Assembly (NCBI RefSeq): GCF_020141465.1 | Contig: NZ_JAHSPD010000001.1 | Span: 1,284,374 to 1,348,373, forward strand | From: Roseovarius carneus | Lineage (GTDB): Bacteria > Pseudomonadota > Alphaproteobacteria > Rhodobacterales > Rhodobacteraceae | Direction of reading: 5' to 3' | Length of the DNA stretch: 64,000 bases | Shown here: positions 43,174 through 51,116 of the stretch, in pieces | Layout: the number at the start of each line of letters is the position of its first letter | Position numbering within the stretch: the first letter of the stretch is position 1 | Made by a program: the position numbers and the translations under genes | Notes under the pieces: generated by a model | Told to the model about the DNA's origin: nothing | What the model saw: the letters and a program-made list of their open reading frames with translations, nothing else | Database searches by the model: none

Positions 43174-44394
43174 ATGCAAACCGGCTGGACCAATACGCCC
43201 GCGCACACCCATTACGATGTGATCATCATCGGTGGTGCCATCATGGGCGCATCTACCGCGTGGTGGCTTTCCCAAATGCCGGATTTCCAAGGCCGCGTTC
43301 TGGTGATTGAGAAGGACCCGAGCTACGCCAACTGCTCCACGTCCCACACCAATTCCTGTATGCGCCAGCAATTCTCGACCGACCTCAATGTCCGCATCAG
43401 CCTCTTTGCCGCTGATTTCGTCAAAAACATACGCATACGTATGGGCGGTGACCCCCGCATCCCCGATCTGAGCATCCAATCCTTCGGCTATATGTATCTT
43501 GCGGATACCCCGGCCTTTGCGCAGACCCTGCGCGCCAATCACGCGGTGCAACGTGCCGCCGGGGCCGCGACGCAGCTTATGACCCCGGATGAGATCGCCG
43601 CCGCCTATCCGTTCTACGCGCTTGATGACATCCTCCTCGGCTCCATCAACACCGTGGATGAGGGTTATTTCGACGGCGCGGCCCTGTTCGATTGGTTGCT
43701 GCGCAAATCGCGTGAGGCGGGAGTAGAATACCTTGCAGGGGAAGTAATGGGGCTCACGCTCAACCCCGCCCAGACCCGCATCGACGCTCTGACGCTCAAG
43801 GACGGCACACGCCTGAGCGCGGGCCAAGTGGTCAACGCCGCAGGACCCCGCGCCGCGCGTATTGCCGCCATGGCGGGCATTGATATGCCGGTGGAGCCGC
43901 GCAAACGTTTCACGTGGATGTTCAAGGCCGAGCGTCCGCTGGACCGGCCCCTCCCGCTCACCGTTGACCCCTCCGGCGTGCATGTGCGCGAAATCGGTGG
44001 TGGCATCTATCAGGCGGGTGGGCACAGCGATTATGACCCGGCGGTGGACCCGGATGATTTCGTCATGGACCCCGCCCTCTGGCAGGACAAGATCTGGCCC
44101 GCCATCGCCACTCGCATCCCGCAGTTTGAAGCGATCCGCGTCACAACCGAGTGGGCCGGGCATTACGCCTATAACATCCTTGATCAAAACGCGATCACGG
44201 GGCCGCATGACCGGATGGAGAACCTCATTTTCCTCAATGGCTTTTCCGGCCATGGGCTTCAGCAGGCCCCGGCCATGGGGCGCGGCACCGCTGAATGGAT
44301 CACGCATGGCAGCTACAAAACGCTCGACCTCAGCCCGTTTCACTGGGGCCGGATCGTGACGGGCCAACCCATTTTGGAGTGCGCCATAATTTAG
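43174..44394 (+). CDS. FAD-dependent oxidoreductase (DAO family)
   Basis: A 406-residue flavoenzyme of the D-amino acid oxidase/sarcosine oxidase superfamily. DVIIIGGAIMGASTAWWLSQ is the FAD motif; SHTNSCMRQQFSTDLNVRIS and the C-terminal FLNGFSGHGLQQAPAMGRGT are typical of FAD-dependent oxidoreductases near sarcosine and dimethylglycine oxidases. The substrate, probably an N-methylated or secondary amino acid, is not deducible. It follows thiE by 48 bp and may share that transcript, although it has no known thiamine role. An imperfect inverted repeat (44402-44465) lies behind the stop. Confidence 0.83.
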   Translation: MQTGWTNTPAHTHYDVIIIGGAIMGASTAWWLSQMPDFQGRVLVIEKDPSYANCSTSHTNSCMRQQFSTDLNVRISLFAADFVKNIRIRMGGDPRIPDLSIQSFGYMYLADTPAFAQTLRANHAVQRAAGAATQLMTPDEIAAAYPFYALDDILLGSINTVDEGYFDGAALFDWLLRKSREAGVEYLAGEVMGLTLNPAQTRIDALTLKDGTRLSAGQVVNAAGPRAARIAAMAGIDMPVEPRKRFTWMFKAERPLDRPLPLTVDPSGVHVREIGGGIYQAGGHSDYDPAVDPDDFVMDPALWQDKIWPAIATRIPQFEAIRVTTEWAGHYAYNILDQNAITGPHDRMENLIFLNGFSGHGLQQAPAMGRGTAEWITHGSYKTLDLSPFHWGRIVTGQPILECAII

Positions 44395-44401
44395 GCCGCA
44401 G

Positions 44402-44465
44402 CGTCGCGTCTGTGAATTCTGCCTCATCCGTTCCGATGAATATGTGAATCAAGTTGAACGCGACG
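44402..44465. repeat. Inverted repeat behind the DAO-family gene
   Basis: CGTCGCGT (44402-44409) and ACGCGACG (44458-44465) form an 8-bp stem over a 48-bp loop. The outer context CGCTTTAG resembles the edges of the GCGTTTC hairpins at 22375-22482. It lies between convergent genes. Confidence 0.4.
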
Positions 44466-44469
44466 CGCT

Positions 44470-44952
44470 TTAGTGCAGTACCCGCTCGGCCTTTGGCGCG
44501 CGGGCCCGCATCTCGCTGGGGGCGCTTAGCTGCATCCGGCTGAGCGCGAGACCAAATTGTGTGGCCATTGCGGTCAGCACAGGGGCCACGTCAGGCCGCA
44601 CAATCAGCATCGCCATCATCAACGCATCCTCGCGCGGCCCGCATGCCGCCGATGCGATGAAATTGGCAAAACACGCCTCATCCGCGCCAAGGCATGTGCA
44701 GGTCAGCCCGTGCCGCATCAAAGGCCTGCGCCCGTGTCGCGCGCAAAGCTCCAGCATATCCCCAAGGGCTGTCAGCGCGCTTTTGCCGTGAACCGGGCCC
44801 AGAAGGGCGCAGAAATCATCCTCGACCTGGCTGCGGGACGGCGCTCCATCACACCAGAGCCTGAAATAGATCACCGCCGCCGCCTCAACGGCATCCAGAT
44901 CCGCGATCCGTCCTACAGGCGCGCCTCCACGGGCCTTTTGTGCCGCGTTCAT
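44470..44952 (-). CDS. Conserved hypothetical protein downstream of hemP
   Basis: A 160-residue protein beginning MNAAQKARGGAPVGRIADLD. It is mostly helical, with a Cys-rich centre LTCTCLGADEACFANFIASA followed by ACGPREDALMMAMLI. There is no signal peptide. The ATG overlaps the hemP stop (ATGA), so it is the third gene of the hemP operon. I do not recognise the family. The clustered cysteines and the coupling to HemP suggest, but do not prove, a role in heme or iron handling. Confidence 0.68.
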   Translation of the reverse strand: MNAAQKARGGAPVGRIADLDAVEAAAVIYFRLWCDGAPSRSQVEDDFCALLGPVHGKSALTALGDMLELCARHGRRPLMRHGLTCTCLGADEACFANFIASAACGPREDALMMAMLIVRPDVAPVLTAMATQFGLALSRMQLSAPSEMRARAPKAERVLH

Positions 44953-45113
44953 TTTGTGAGGATCAGCTTGCCCGCGCGGGTGATGCGCAGGGTGTAGATT
45001 TTGTCTTCGAGTACGAATTGCGCTTGATCGGCTGCACCACACAGCGTGCGGGCGTCATAGGTTGGCAGCTTGAGATCGGGTGCTGCGTCCAGAGGTTTGG
45101 GCTGCATCGTCAT
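44949..45113 (-). CDS. hemP: Hemin uptake protein HemP
   Basis: A 54-residue protein with the HemP family core. DARTLCGAADQAQFVLEDKI is followed by YTLRITRAGKLILTK, where the Y-x-L-R-x-T-R-x-G-K-L-I-L-T-K ending is diagnostic. The family is linked to heme uptake and its regulation, with the molecular role unsettled in most species. The start overlaps the stop of a 59-residue gene, and its own stop overlaps the next ATG, making a tight three-gene operon. A palindrome at 45356-45378 covers the promoter. Confidence 0.9.
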   Translation of the reverse strand: MTMQPKPLDAAPDLKLPTYDARTLCGAADQAQFVLEDKIYTLRITRAGKLILTK

Positions 45114-45289
45114 AGCGCACCCCCCTGCAAACGGCCCGGTGCTGCGCGGTAGCGATCAAGCATCCATTCCAGGCTGAGCCCATCGGCCTCGCCCCCGTCC
45201 TGCGCCAGACGGTGCAGATCGTATTCCGGATCATAGAGGGCCGGGCGTGGGGGACTGTTCTGGGTGTGTGTTGGGCGCGTTTTGGTCAT
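45110..45289 (-). CDS. Small hypothetical protein upstream of hemP
   Basis: A 59-residue protein reading MTKTRPTHTQNSPPRPALYD and ending RYRAAPGRLQGGAL. It is hydrophilic, with an acidic centre (QDGGEADGLSLEWMLDRY). The ATG at 45289 lies behind GGAATT, and the stop overlaps the hemP ATG (ATGA), which is the main support for it. No family is recognised. It heads the operon just downstream of the palindromic operator. Confidence 0.6.
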   Translation of the reverse strand: MTKTRPTHTQNSPPRPALYDPEYDLHRLAQDGGEADGLSLEWMLDRYRAAPGRLQGGAL

Positions 45290-45355
45290 GCCGGAATTCC
45301 TCTTATCGATTCGGGGACTCGGGCTGACCGTGGCTTCGGCTGGCTAGATTTCTTA

Positions 45356-45378
45356 ATTCTGAGTAATTTACTCTGAAT
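45356..45378. promoter_or_regulatory. Palindromic operator over the hemP operon promoter
   Basis: ATTCTGAGTAATTTACTCTG plus AAT is a 23-bp near-perfect dyad: 11-bp arms with one mismatched pair. On the minus strand it directly follows TTGACAATT, a good -35. The distance to the first gene is 67 bp. In alphaproteobacteria hemP-type operons are usually controlled by iron regulators (Irr, RirA or Fur-like), so this is a candidate iron operator; it does not clearly match one known consensus. Confidence 0.6.
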
Positions 45379-45526
45379 TGTCAAGCGGGCTGGAAAGACT
45401 GGTTTCTGCGCCGTTTTTTCCCGGCATATGTTTGCCAATGGGACTGTGCTATGGTGATGCTGTGGGGGAGGGCGCGCGCGGCCCAAGATCAAATTCTTGC
45501 CCAAAATCATTGAAGGAGCCACTGAA

Positions 45527-46213
45527 ATGCCCCTCACCTATCTCGTTGTCGGTGCAAGCTCTGGCCTTGGGGCGGCGGCTGCCGCGCATCTTGCGCCGCG
45601 CGCTACGCTCTACTCGGCGTCGCGCCGCCCTGCCGCCCATGGCACATGGATCGCGGCGGATATCAGCGTGGATGCAGGCATTGATGCTTGCGCAGCGGCG
45701 CTTGGGGATGCCTCGCTCGACGGGCTTCTCTACATGGGCGGCGTGTGGGAGGACGGGGCCTTCACCGATGCCTATGACTTCCACAAAAGCCCGCGCGCCG
45801 AGACGCGCAATGTCATCGCCGTGAACCTCACCGCGCCGATCCTTCTGGCGCAGGCGCTTGCCCCCAATCTGGCCCGCGCGCCCGATCCACGCATTGTGCT
45901 CATCGGCTCTACCTCGGGCCTTGATCAGTTCGCGCCTTACGAGGTTGCCAACACGGCGTCGAAGTTTGGTCTGCGCGGTGCGGCCCTGTCGCTGCACCAC
46001 GCGATGCGGCCCCAGAAGGTCGGTGTGACCCTGATCAACCCGTGCAATATCGATACACCCGAGGTGCAGGCGGATATCGCGCAAGGGGACTTCGCGCCAC
46101 AAGTGCCGATCCCCATGGCCGATATCTTGCACACACTGGATTATGTGCTCGGTTGTTCGGCGGCGTCCGTGCCGCAGGAGATCAACCTGATGCAGCGCGA
46201 TCCAGGTTCATAA
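45527..46213 (+). CDS. SDR family protein with substituted catalytic Tyr
   Basis: A 228-residue short-chain dehydrogenase-like protein. YLVVGASSGLGAAAAAHLAP is the nucleotide-binding G-x3-G-x-G loop, and IVLIGSTSG (123-131) supplies the active-site Ser. The usual Y-x-x-x-K is replaced: PYEVANTASKFGLRG has Lys146 but Asn142 in the Tyr position, with a Tyr at 138 one turn earlier. It may therefore be catalytically altered or non-enzymatic. The ATG at 45527 follows GAAGGAG. It stands between the hemP operon and rpiR; substrate unknown. Confidence 0.8.
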   Translation: MPLTYLVVGASSGLGAAAAAHLAPRATLYSASRRPAAHGTWIAADISVDAGIDACAAALGDASLDGLLYMGGVWEDGAFTDAYDFHKSPRAETRNVIAVNLTAPILLAQALAPNLARAPDPRIVLIGSTSGLDQFAPYEVANTASKFGLRGAALSLHHAMRPQKVGVTLINPCNIDTPEVQADIAQGDFAPQVPIPMADILHTLDYVLGCSAASVPQEINLMQRDPGS

Positions 46214-46222
46214 CACAGATAG

Positions 46223-47089
46223 CTATTTCCCGAACAATCGCGCCGCGTCAAAAATCTCGTCCAGCCGCTCAAACCGGGCGCGGGTCTCTGGCCAATCACC
46301 CTCCTGCGTGGCAGCAATCAGCGCCTCCAGAAGCATCATGGTCGAGATGTTGCTGTCCCATGCCGAGGGGATTTCGGTCCTGCACAAAAACGTATGGCGC
46401 GCATGGGCGGCAACGGGGCTTGCCCATTGATCGGTGATCAGGATCACGGCCACACCCCGCTCTGTCGCAAGCTGCGCAAGCCGCAAAAGGTTCTTCTCGT
46501 AGCGCCGCACATCGAACATCAAGAGCGTGTCGCCCGCCGCCATATCCAGCACGTAATGCGGCCATGTCGCCGAGGAGGACGTCATATGCGTGACCCGTGG
46601 CCGGATAGCCTGAAAATGCGTGAAGGCATAATCGGCCAGCGCGCGGGTGATGCGCCCGCCCACCACGTAAAGCCGCCCGGATGTGTCCGCGAGACGTGTG
46701 GCCGCACTGTCGAACGCGGCGCTATCCATATTGGCCAGCGTCTGCTCCAGATTGGAAGTAATCGCCTTGGAAAACCTGTTCAGAAGGTGCGATTCGGGTG
46801 CCTCGCGGACCCAGTTTTCACGCCGTCGCAGCGGGCCGGAGGCTTTTGCTTCTAGCTCGGCCAGAAGCGCTTGGTGGAATTGCGGAAACCCGGTGAATCC
46901 CAGCTTTTGCACCAGCCGCGCGACCGTGGGTGTAGACACGCCCGCATTGGCCGCCACCACGGTGATCGAGGCCAGACCCGCGCCGGGGTAGTTCTCCAAA
47001 AGCATGGCCGCGAATTTACGCTCAGACATGGTCAGTGTGCCATAGCTGCTCAACAGCGTCTCGCGAACGGTTGGCGCGGGTTTTGACAT
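46223..47089 (-). CDS. RpiR family transcriptional regulator
   Basis: A 288-residue regulator. The N-terminal HTH_6 domain contains ASITVVAANAGVSTPTVARL, then VQKLGFTGFPQFHQALLAEL. The C-terminal SIS domain begins at RLYVVGGRITRALADYAFTH and includes LLMFDVRRYEKNLLRLAQLA. SIS domains usually bind phosphosugars, but RpiR relatives also control amino-compound catabolism. It is divergent from the hydrolase-TRAP-GS-ALDH-ADH cluster with an inverted repeat in the gap, so it is the probable regulator of that cluster. Confidence 0.9.
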   Translation of the reverse strand: MSKPAPTVRETLLSSYGTLTMSERKFAAMLLENYPGAGLASITVVAANAGVSTPTVARLVQKLGFTGFPQFHQALLAELEAKASGPLRRRENWVREAPESHLLNRFSKAITSNLEQTLANMDSAAFDSAATRLADTSGRLYVVGGRITRALADYAFTHFQAIRPRVTHMTSSSATWPHYVLDMAAGDTLLMFDVRRYEKNLLRLAQLATERGVAVILITDQWASPVAAHARHTFLCRTEIPSAWDSNISTMMLLEALIAATQEGDWPETRARFERLDEIFDAARLFGK

Positions 47090-47127
47090 GGGCGGGCTTC
47101 TTTCGCTTGAATCGCACGGGTTGGGTT

Positions 47128-47171
47128 GAAAAGATATTGACGTAAATTGGTCGCTATGAAAACATCTTTTC
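47128..47171. promoter_or_regulatory. Inverted repeat in the rpiR-hydrolase gap
   Basis: GAAAAGAT (47128-47135) and ATCTTTTC (47164-47171) form a perfect 8-bp inverted repeat around an AT-rich spacer with TTGACG. It lies 39 bp from the rpiR start and 25 bp from the hydrolase start, a likely RpiR binding region. Confidence 0.5.
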
Positions 47172-47195
47172 AGATAGCGGTATCAGGGGGTGCCA

Positions 47196-47975
47196 GTGAC
47201 CGAGTCGCAAACAGCAAGCGTGGAGATGGTTGGGGACGCAATGTCCGGCCCTGCGCTTGTGCTGTGCGAACATGCCTCGAACCATATCCCGCCCGAATAT
47301 GACGGTCTCGGCCTCGCTGTGGAGGCGGCGCAGAGCCATGCGGCTTGGGACCCCGGAGCACGGGCGCTGGCTGTGCATATTGCGCGCGCCCTGCGTGCGC
47401 CCATGATCGCGGGCGCGGTCTCGCGCCTCGTTTATGATTGCAACCGCCCGCCCGAGGCACAATCGGCCATGCCCGCGCGGTCCGAGGTGATCGACATTCC
47501 CGGCAATGCAAACCTCTCTGCCAAGCAGCGTGCCGCCCGGACCGAGGCCATCTACCGACCCTTCATCGACGCAGTGGGCGGGCTTCTGGACCGCCGCCGC
47601 GCGAACGCCGTCCCCACGGCTTTGATCACCGTGCACAGTTTCACGCCCGTCTATCACGGGGTAGAGCGCAGCACCGAGATCGGGCTGCTGCATGACAGTG
47701 ATGCCACGCTGACGGACGCAATGCTGCGCTGCACTTTGAAGCTGCCCCATCGCCAGATTGATCGGAACCAACCCTACGGCCCCGAGGACGGTGTCACCCA
47801 TTCCTTGCAAATCCACGGCATTGCGCGCGACCTGCCCAATGTGATGATCGAAGTGCGCAACGATCTTTTGCAAAGCGAGGCTCAGATTGCTCAGATCGGC
47901 GGCGAGCTTTTGACGCTCTTGCGGCCCGCTCTCATCCATCTGGGTCTGATGATGCAGGGGCGCGCCCATGGCTGA
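47196..47975 (+). CDS. N-formylglutamate amidohydrolase family protein
   Basis: A 259-residue zinc-hydrolase of the N-formylglutamate amidohydrolase (HutG-like) family. LVLCEHASNHIPPEYDGLGL, SRLVYDCNRPPEAQSAMPAR, ALITVHSFTPVYHGVERSTE and PNVMIEVRNDLLQ hold the conserved metal and substrate residues (His/Glu/Asn-Arg-Pro). The GTG at 47196 has AGGGGG at good distance; a GTG at 47190 overlaps that site. No histidine-degradation genes lie nearby. In this cluster it might cleave a gamma-glutamyl amide instead of formylglutamate; that is inference. It overlaps dctQ by 8 bp. Confidence 0.85.
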   Translation: MTESQTASVEMVGDAMSGPALVLCEHASNHIPPEYDGLGLAVEAAQSHAAWDPGARALAVHIARALRAPMIAGAVSRLVYDCNRPPEAQSAMPARSEVIDIPGNANLSAKQRAARTEAIYRPFIDAVGGLLDRRRANAVPTALITVHSFTPVYHGVERSTEIGLLHDSDATLTDAMLRCTLKLPHRQIDRNQPYGPEDGVTHSLQIHGIARDLPNVMIEVRNDLLQSEAQIAQIGGELLTLLRPALIHLGLMMQGRAHG

Positions 47976-48600
47976 TGCCCTCCCATTGGCCATTCCGGCC
48001 GGGCTGCCCCGGCCTATCCGGGGCTATATCCGTGGCATTGATGCGATGAACCGCTTCATCGGGCGTATCGCGATGTATGGGATTTTCGTGCTGATCGGTA
48101 TCCTCCTGTGGTCGTCTTTCTCCAAGACCTTCCTGACACCCACCTTGTGGACGCTGGAAATGGCGCAATTCGTGATGGTCGCCTATTACATTCTCGGTGG
48201 GCCCTACTCGATCCAGCTTGGCTCGAATGTGCGGATGGACCTCTTTTATGGCGGCTGGTCCGTGCGGCAAAAGGCGTGGTTCGACAGCATCACGGTGTTT
48301 TTCCTGATGTTCTACCTCGGCGTGCTTCTCTATGGCGGGCTCGGATCGCTTAGCTTTTCTCTGGGCTATTTCGGAATGGAGCCGCTGGAGTTCTTCTGGC
48401 AACTGGCCGTGGCTTTCGTCACTGGCGGGACCGAGGCGGCAGGCGAGGTTCTGGGATTTCTTGAGCGCAGTTCCACCGCATGGCGGCCCTATCTCTGGCC
48501 GATCAAAACCCTGCTGGTGCTGGGGGTTCTCTTGATGCTTCTCCAGGCACTGGCCGAGCTTTTCCGCGACATCGGTCGCATTCGCGAAGGCGCCCGCTGA
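47968..48600 (+). CDS. TRAP transporter small permease (DctQ type)
   Basis: A 210-residue membrane protein with four hydrophobic helices. The first is YGIFVLIGILLWSSFSKTFL, and the DctQ-like TLWTLEMAQFVMVAYYILGG is followed by LGSNVRMDLFY. It is the small membrane subunit of a tripartite ATP-independent periplasmic transporter. It overlaps the hydrolase gene upstream and shares TGATG with dctM. A stretch of about 40 residues after residue 130 is longer than in many DctQ proteins. Confidence 0.9.
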   Translation: MADALPLAIPAGLPRPIRGYIRGIDAMNRFIGRIAMYGIFVLIGILLWSSFSKTFLTPTLWTLEMAQFVMVAYYILGGPYSIQLGSNVRMDLFYGGWSVRQKAWFDSITVFFLMFYLGVLLYGGLGSLSFSLGYFGMEPLEFFWQLAVAFVTGGTEAAGEVLGFLERSSTAWRPYLWPIKTLLVLGVLLMLLQALAELFRDIGRIREGAR

Positions 48601-49922
48601 TGCCCTATGAAATGATCGCCCTGCTGATGTTCAGCTCAATGATGCTGATGCTTTTGACCGGGCAGCGGGTGTTTGGCGCGATTGGCTTTGTTGGGGCCGC
48701 TGCGGGGATGCTTCTGTGGGGTACGGGCGGTGTCGATGTGCCGTTTTCGGCGGCGATGAAGCTGATGAAATGGTATCCGCTTCTGACCCTGCCGATGTTC
48801 ATCTTCATGGGCTATGTCCTGTCGGAATCGCGCATCGCCGATGACCTTTACAAGATGTTCCACGTCTGGATGGGCAACGTGAAAGGTGGGCTGGCGATTG
48901 GCACGATCGGGTTGATGGTGCTGATCTCGGCCATGAACGGGCTCAGCGTGGCGGGCATGGCCATCGGGGCCACCATTGCGCTGCCGGAATTGCTGCGCCG
49001 GGGCTATGACAAGATCATGGTGACTGGCGTGGTGCAGGCAGGCTCGTCGCTTGGTATCCTCGTGCCGCCCTCGGTGGTGCTGGTGCTCTATGCGATGATT
49101 GCGCGCCAGCCGGTGGGGCAATTGTGGCTCGCGGGCGTGATCCCCGGCCTGATGATGGCCACCATGTTCATCATCTACATCTATGTGCGCTGCCGGATGC
49201 AGCCCCATCTCGGCCCGCCCCTCTCGGAAGAAGAGCGTAACGTGCCAATGGACGAAAAGCTCCGCCTTCTGCGCGCGGGCCTTTTGCCGATCTTTATCTT
49301 CGCCTCAATGATGGTGCCCTTCGTGAACGGCTGGACCTCGCTTGTCGAAAGCTCGGCCATAGGCGCTATGACAGCGTTCCTCGCCGCGATCCTCAAAGGC
49401 CGCATGACCCGCGTGGTGTTCGAGAACTCCGTGCGCAACACACTGGCCATCTCGTGCATGTTCATGTGGATCATCCTTGCTGCACTGGGCTTTGGCGCGA
49501 TCTTCGATGGCCTCGGGGCGGTTAAGGCGATTGAGACCCTCTTCACCACCCAATTGGGCCTGAACCCTTGGATGATCCTTATCCTGATGCAGCTCAGCTT
49601 CATCATCATGGGCACGTTCCTTGATGATACCGCCATGCTGGTGATCGTGGCACCGCTTTACGTCCCACTTGTGGGGATGCTGGGGTTCGATCTGATCTGG
49701 TATGGTATCCTCTACACGATCACGACCCAGATCGCCTATATGACGCCACCCTTCGGCTATAACCTGTTTTTGATGCGCGCCATGGCGCCGCCCGAGATTG
49801 GCCTGATGGATATCTACCGCTCTATCATCCCGTTTGTGGGGATCATGATCTTAGCGCTCGGGCTGGTGATGATATTCCCCCAGATTGCCCTGTGGCTGCC
49901 AGAATATGTCTATGGAAAGTAA
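48600..49922 (+). CDS. TRAP transporter large permease (DctM type)
   Basis: A 440-residue integral membrane protein with about twelve helices. LPMFIFMGYVLSESRIADDL, GTIGLMVLISAMNGLSVAGM and GSSLGILVPPSVVLVLYAMI are standard DctM signatures, the last being the G-x-L-x-P-P-S motif. DDTAMLVIVAPLYVPLVGML and TPPFGYNLFLMRAMAPPEIG continue it. It drives sodium- or proton-coupled uptake of a small organic solute delivered by the DctP protein. The ATG at 48600 overlaps the dctQ stop. Confidence 0.94.
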   Translation: MPYEMIALLMFSSMMLMLLTGQRVFGAIGFVGAAAGMLLWGTGGVDVPFSAAMKLMKWYPLLTLPMFIFMGYVLSESRIADDLYKMFHVWMGNVKGGLAIGTIGLMVLISAMNGLSVAGMAIGATIALPELLRRGYDKIMVTGVVQAGSSLGILVPPSVVLVLYAMIARQPVGQLWLAGVIPGLMMATMFIIYIYVRCRMQPHLGPPLSEEERNVPMDEKLRLLRAGLLPIFIFASMMVPFVNGWTSLVESSAIGAMTAFLAAILKGRMTRVVFENSVRNTLAISCMFMWIILAALGFGAIFDGLGAVKAIETLFTTQLGLNPWMILILMQLSFIIMGTFLDDTAMLVIVAPLYVPLVGMLGFDLIWYGILYTITTQIAYMTPPFGYNLFLMRAMAPPEIGLMDIYRSIIPFVGIMILALGLVMIFPQIALWLPEYVYGK

Positions 49923-50002
49923 CACAGAAAATTAACACTGAAAAATAACCCGAAGAAGAGCCCCGCGAGGGGGCCGCAATTCAACAACAAGGAGAGACGA
50001 CC

Positions 50003-51037
50003 ATGACAACAAGACGCAAGTTTCTGACCGCCGCTGGTGCGGGCGCGATTGCCGCCCCGCTGGCCACACCTGCTATTGCCCAAGACCAGATCAAATGGCG
50101 TATGCAAACCTATGCCGGTACGGCGCTGGCTGAGCATGTGATCAAACCCGCCATTGATATGTTCAACAAGATCGCGGGCGACCGGATGCAGATCGAGCTT
50201 TTCTATGCCGATCAGCTGGTCCCCACGGGCGAGCTATTCCGCGCCATGCAGCGCGGCACGATCGACGCTGTGCAATCCGACGATGACAGCATGGCCTCGC
50301 CTACCGAAGTGACAGTCTTTGGCGGCTACTTCCCCTTCGCCTCGCGCTATTCGCTCGATGTTCCGGTCCTCTTTAACCAATACGGCCTCAACGAGATCTG
50401 GGACGAGGAATATTCCAAAGTTGGCGTGAAGCATATCTCCGCAGGTGCATGGGACCCGTGCCACTTCGCCACCAAGGAGCCGATCCGCAGCCTTGAGGAT
50501 CTCAAGGGCAAACGCATCTTCACCTTCCCCACGGCGGGCCGCTTCATGTCGCAATTCGGCGTGATCCCTGTGACCCTCCCATGGGAGGATATCGAAGTCG
50601 CCATGCAAACGGGTGAGCTTGATGGCGTGGCATGGTCGGGCATCACCGAAGACTACACTGTGGGCTGGGCGGATGTGACGGATTATTTCCTGACCAACAA
50701 CATCTCGGGCGCGTGGGCCGGGTCGTTCTTTGCCAATATGGACCGCTGGAACGAGCTGCCGGAAGATCTGCAAACCCTCTTCCGGGTCTGCTGTGATCAG
50801 TCGCATTACTACCGCCAATGGTGGTATTGGGGCGGCGAGGCCGATCTGCGCGTGAACGGCACCAAGATGCAGCTGACCTCGATCCCCGACGCCGAATGGG
50901 CGCAGGTGGAGACAGCTGCACTTGATTTCTGGGAAGAGATCGCGGCCGAGTCCGAGACCAAGCGGCGTGTCGTGGACATCTTCAAGAAATACAACGAGAC
51001 GATGGCCAAGGCCGGGCGGCCCTACCGCTACGGCTAA
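50003..51037 (+). CDS. TRAP transporter substrate-binding protein (DctP type)
   Basis: A 344-residue periplasmic binding protein. The signal MTTRRKFLTAAGAGAIAAPL is twin-Arg type and ends PAIAQ, so Tat export is likely. YFPFASRYSLDVPVLFNQYG and LKGKRIFTFPTAGRFMSQFG and then MQTGELDGVAWSGITEDYTV follow the DctP fold, with the conserved Arg in the TAGR region for ligand carboxylates. The aromatic-rich SHYYRQWWYWGGEADLR region may shape specificity. An 80-bp gap with GGAGAG precedes it. It defines the ligand of the cluster. Confidence 0.93.
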   Translation: MTTRRKFLTAAGAGAIAAPLATPAIAQDQIKWRMQTYAGTALAEHVIKPAIDMFNKIAGDRMQIELFYADQLVPTGELFRAMQRGTIDAVQSDDDSMASPTEVTVFGGYFPFASRYSLDVPVLFNQYGLNEIWDEEYSKVGVKHISAGAWDPCHFATKEPIRSLEDLKGKRIFTFPTAGRFMSQFGVIPVTLPWEDIEVAMQTGELDGVAWSGITEDYTVGWADVTDYFLTNNISGAWAGSFFANMDRWNELPEDLQTLFRVCCDQSHYYRQWWYWGGEADLRVNGTKMQLTSIPDAEWAQVETAALDFWEEIAAESETKRRVVDIFKKYNETMAKAGRPYRYG

Positions 51038-51116
51038 GCCAAGACGGGGCGCGTGCCGGGGCAAGATCTCGGGCGCGCGCGCCACACTGCAACACCCTTA
51101 ACGCCAAGAGGCCCCC

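Noticed and set aside
42514..44427. A 637-codon open frame on the minus strand
   Set aside because: It is the shadow of thiE and the DAO-family gene; its translation has the His/Arg/Gly-rich look of an antisense reading and no motif.
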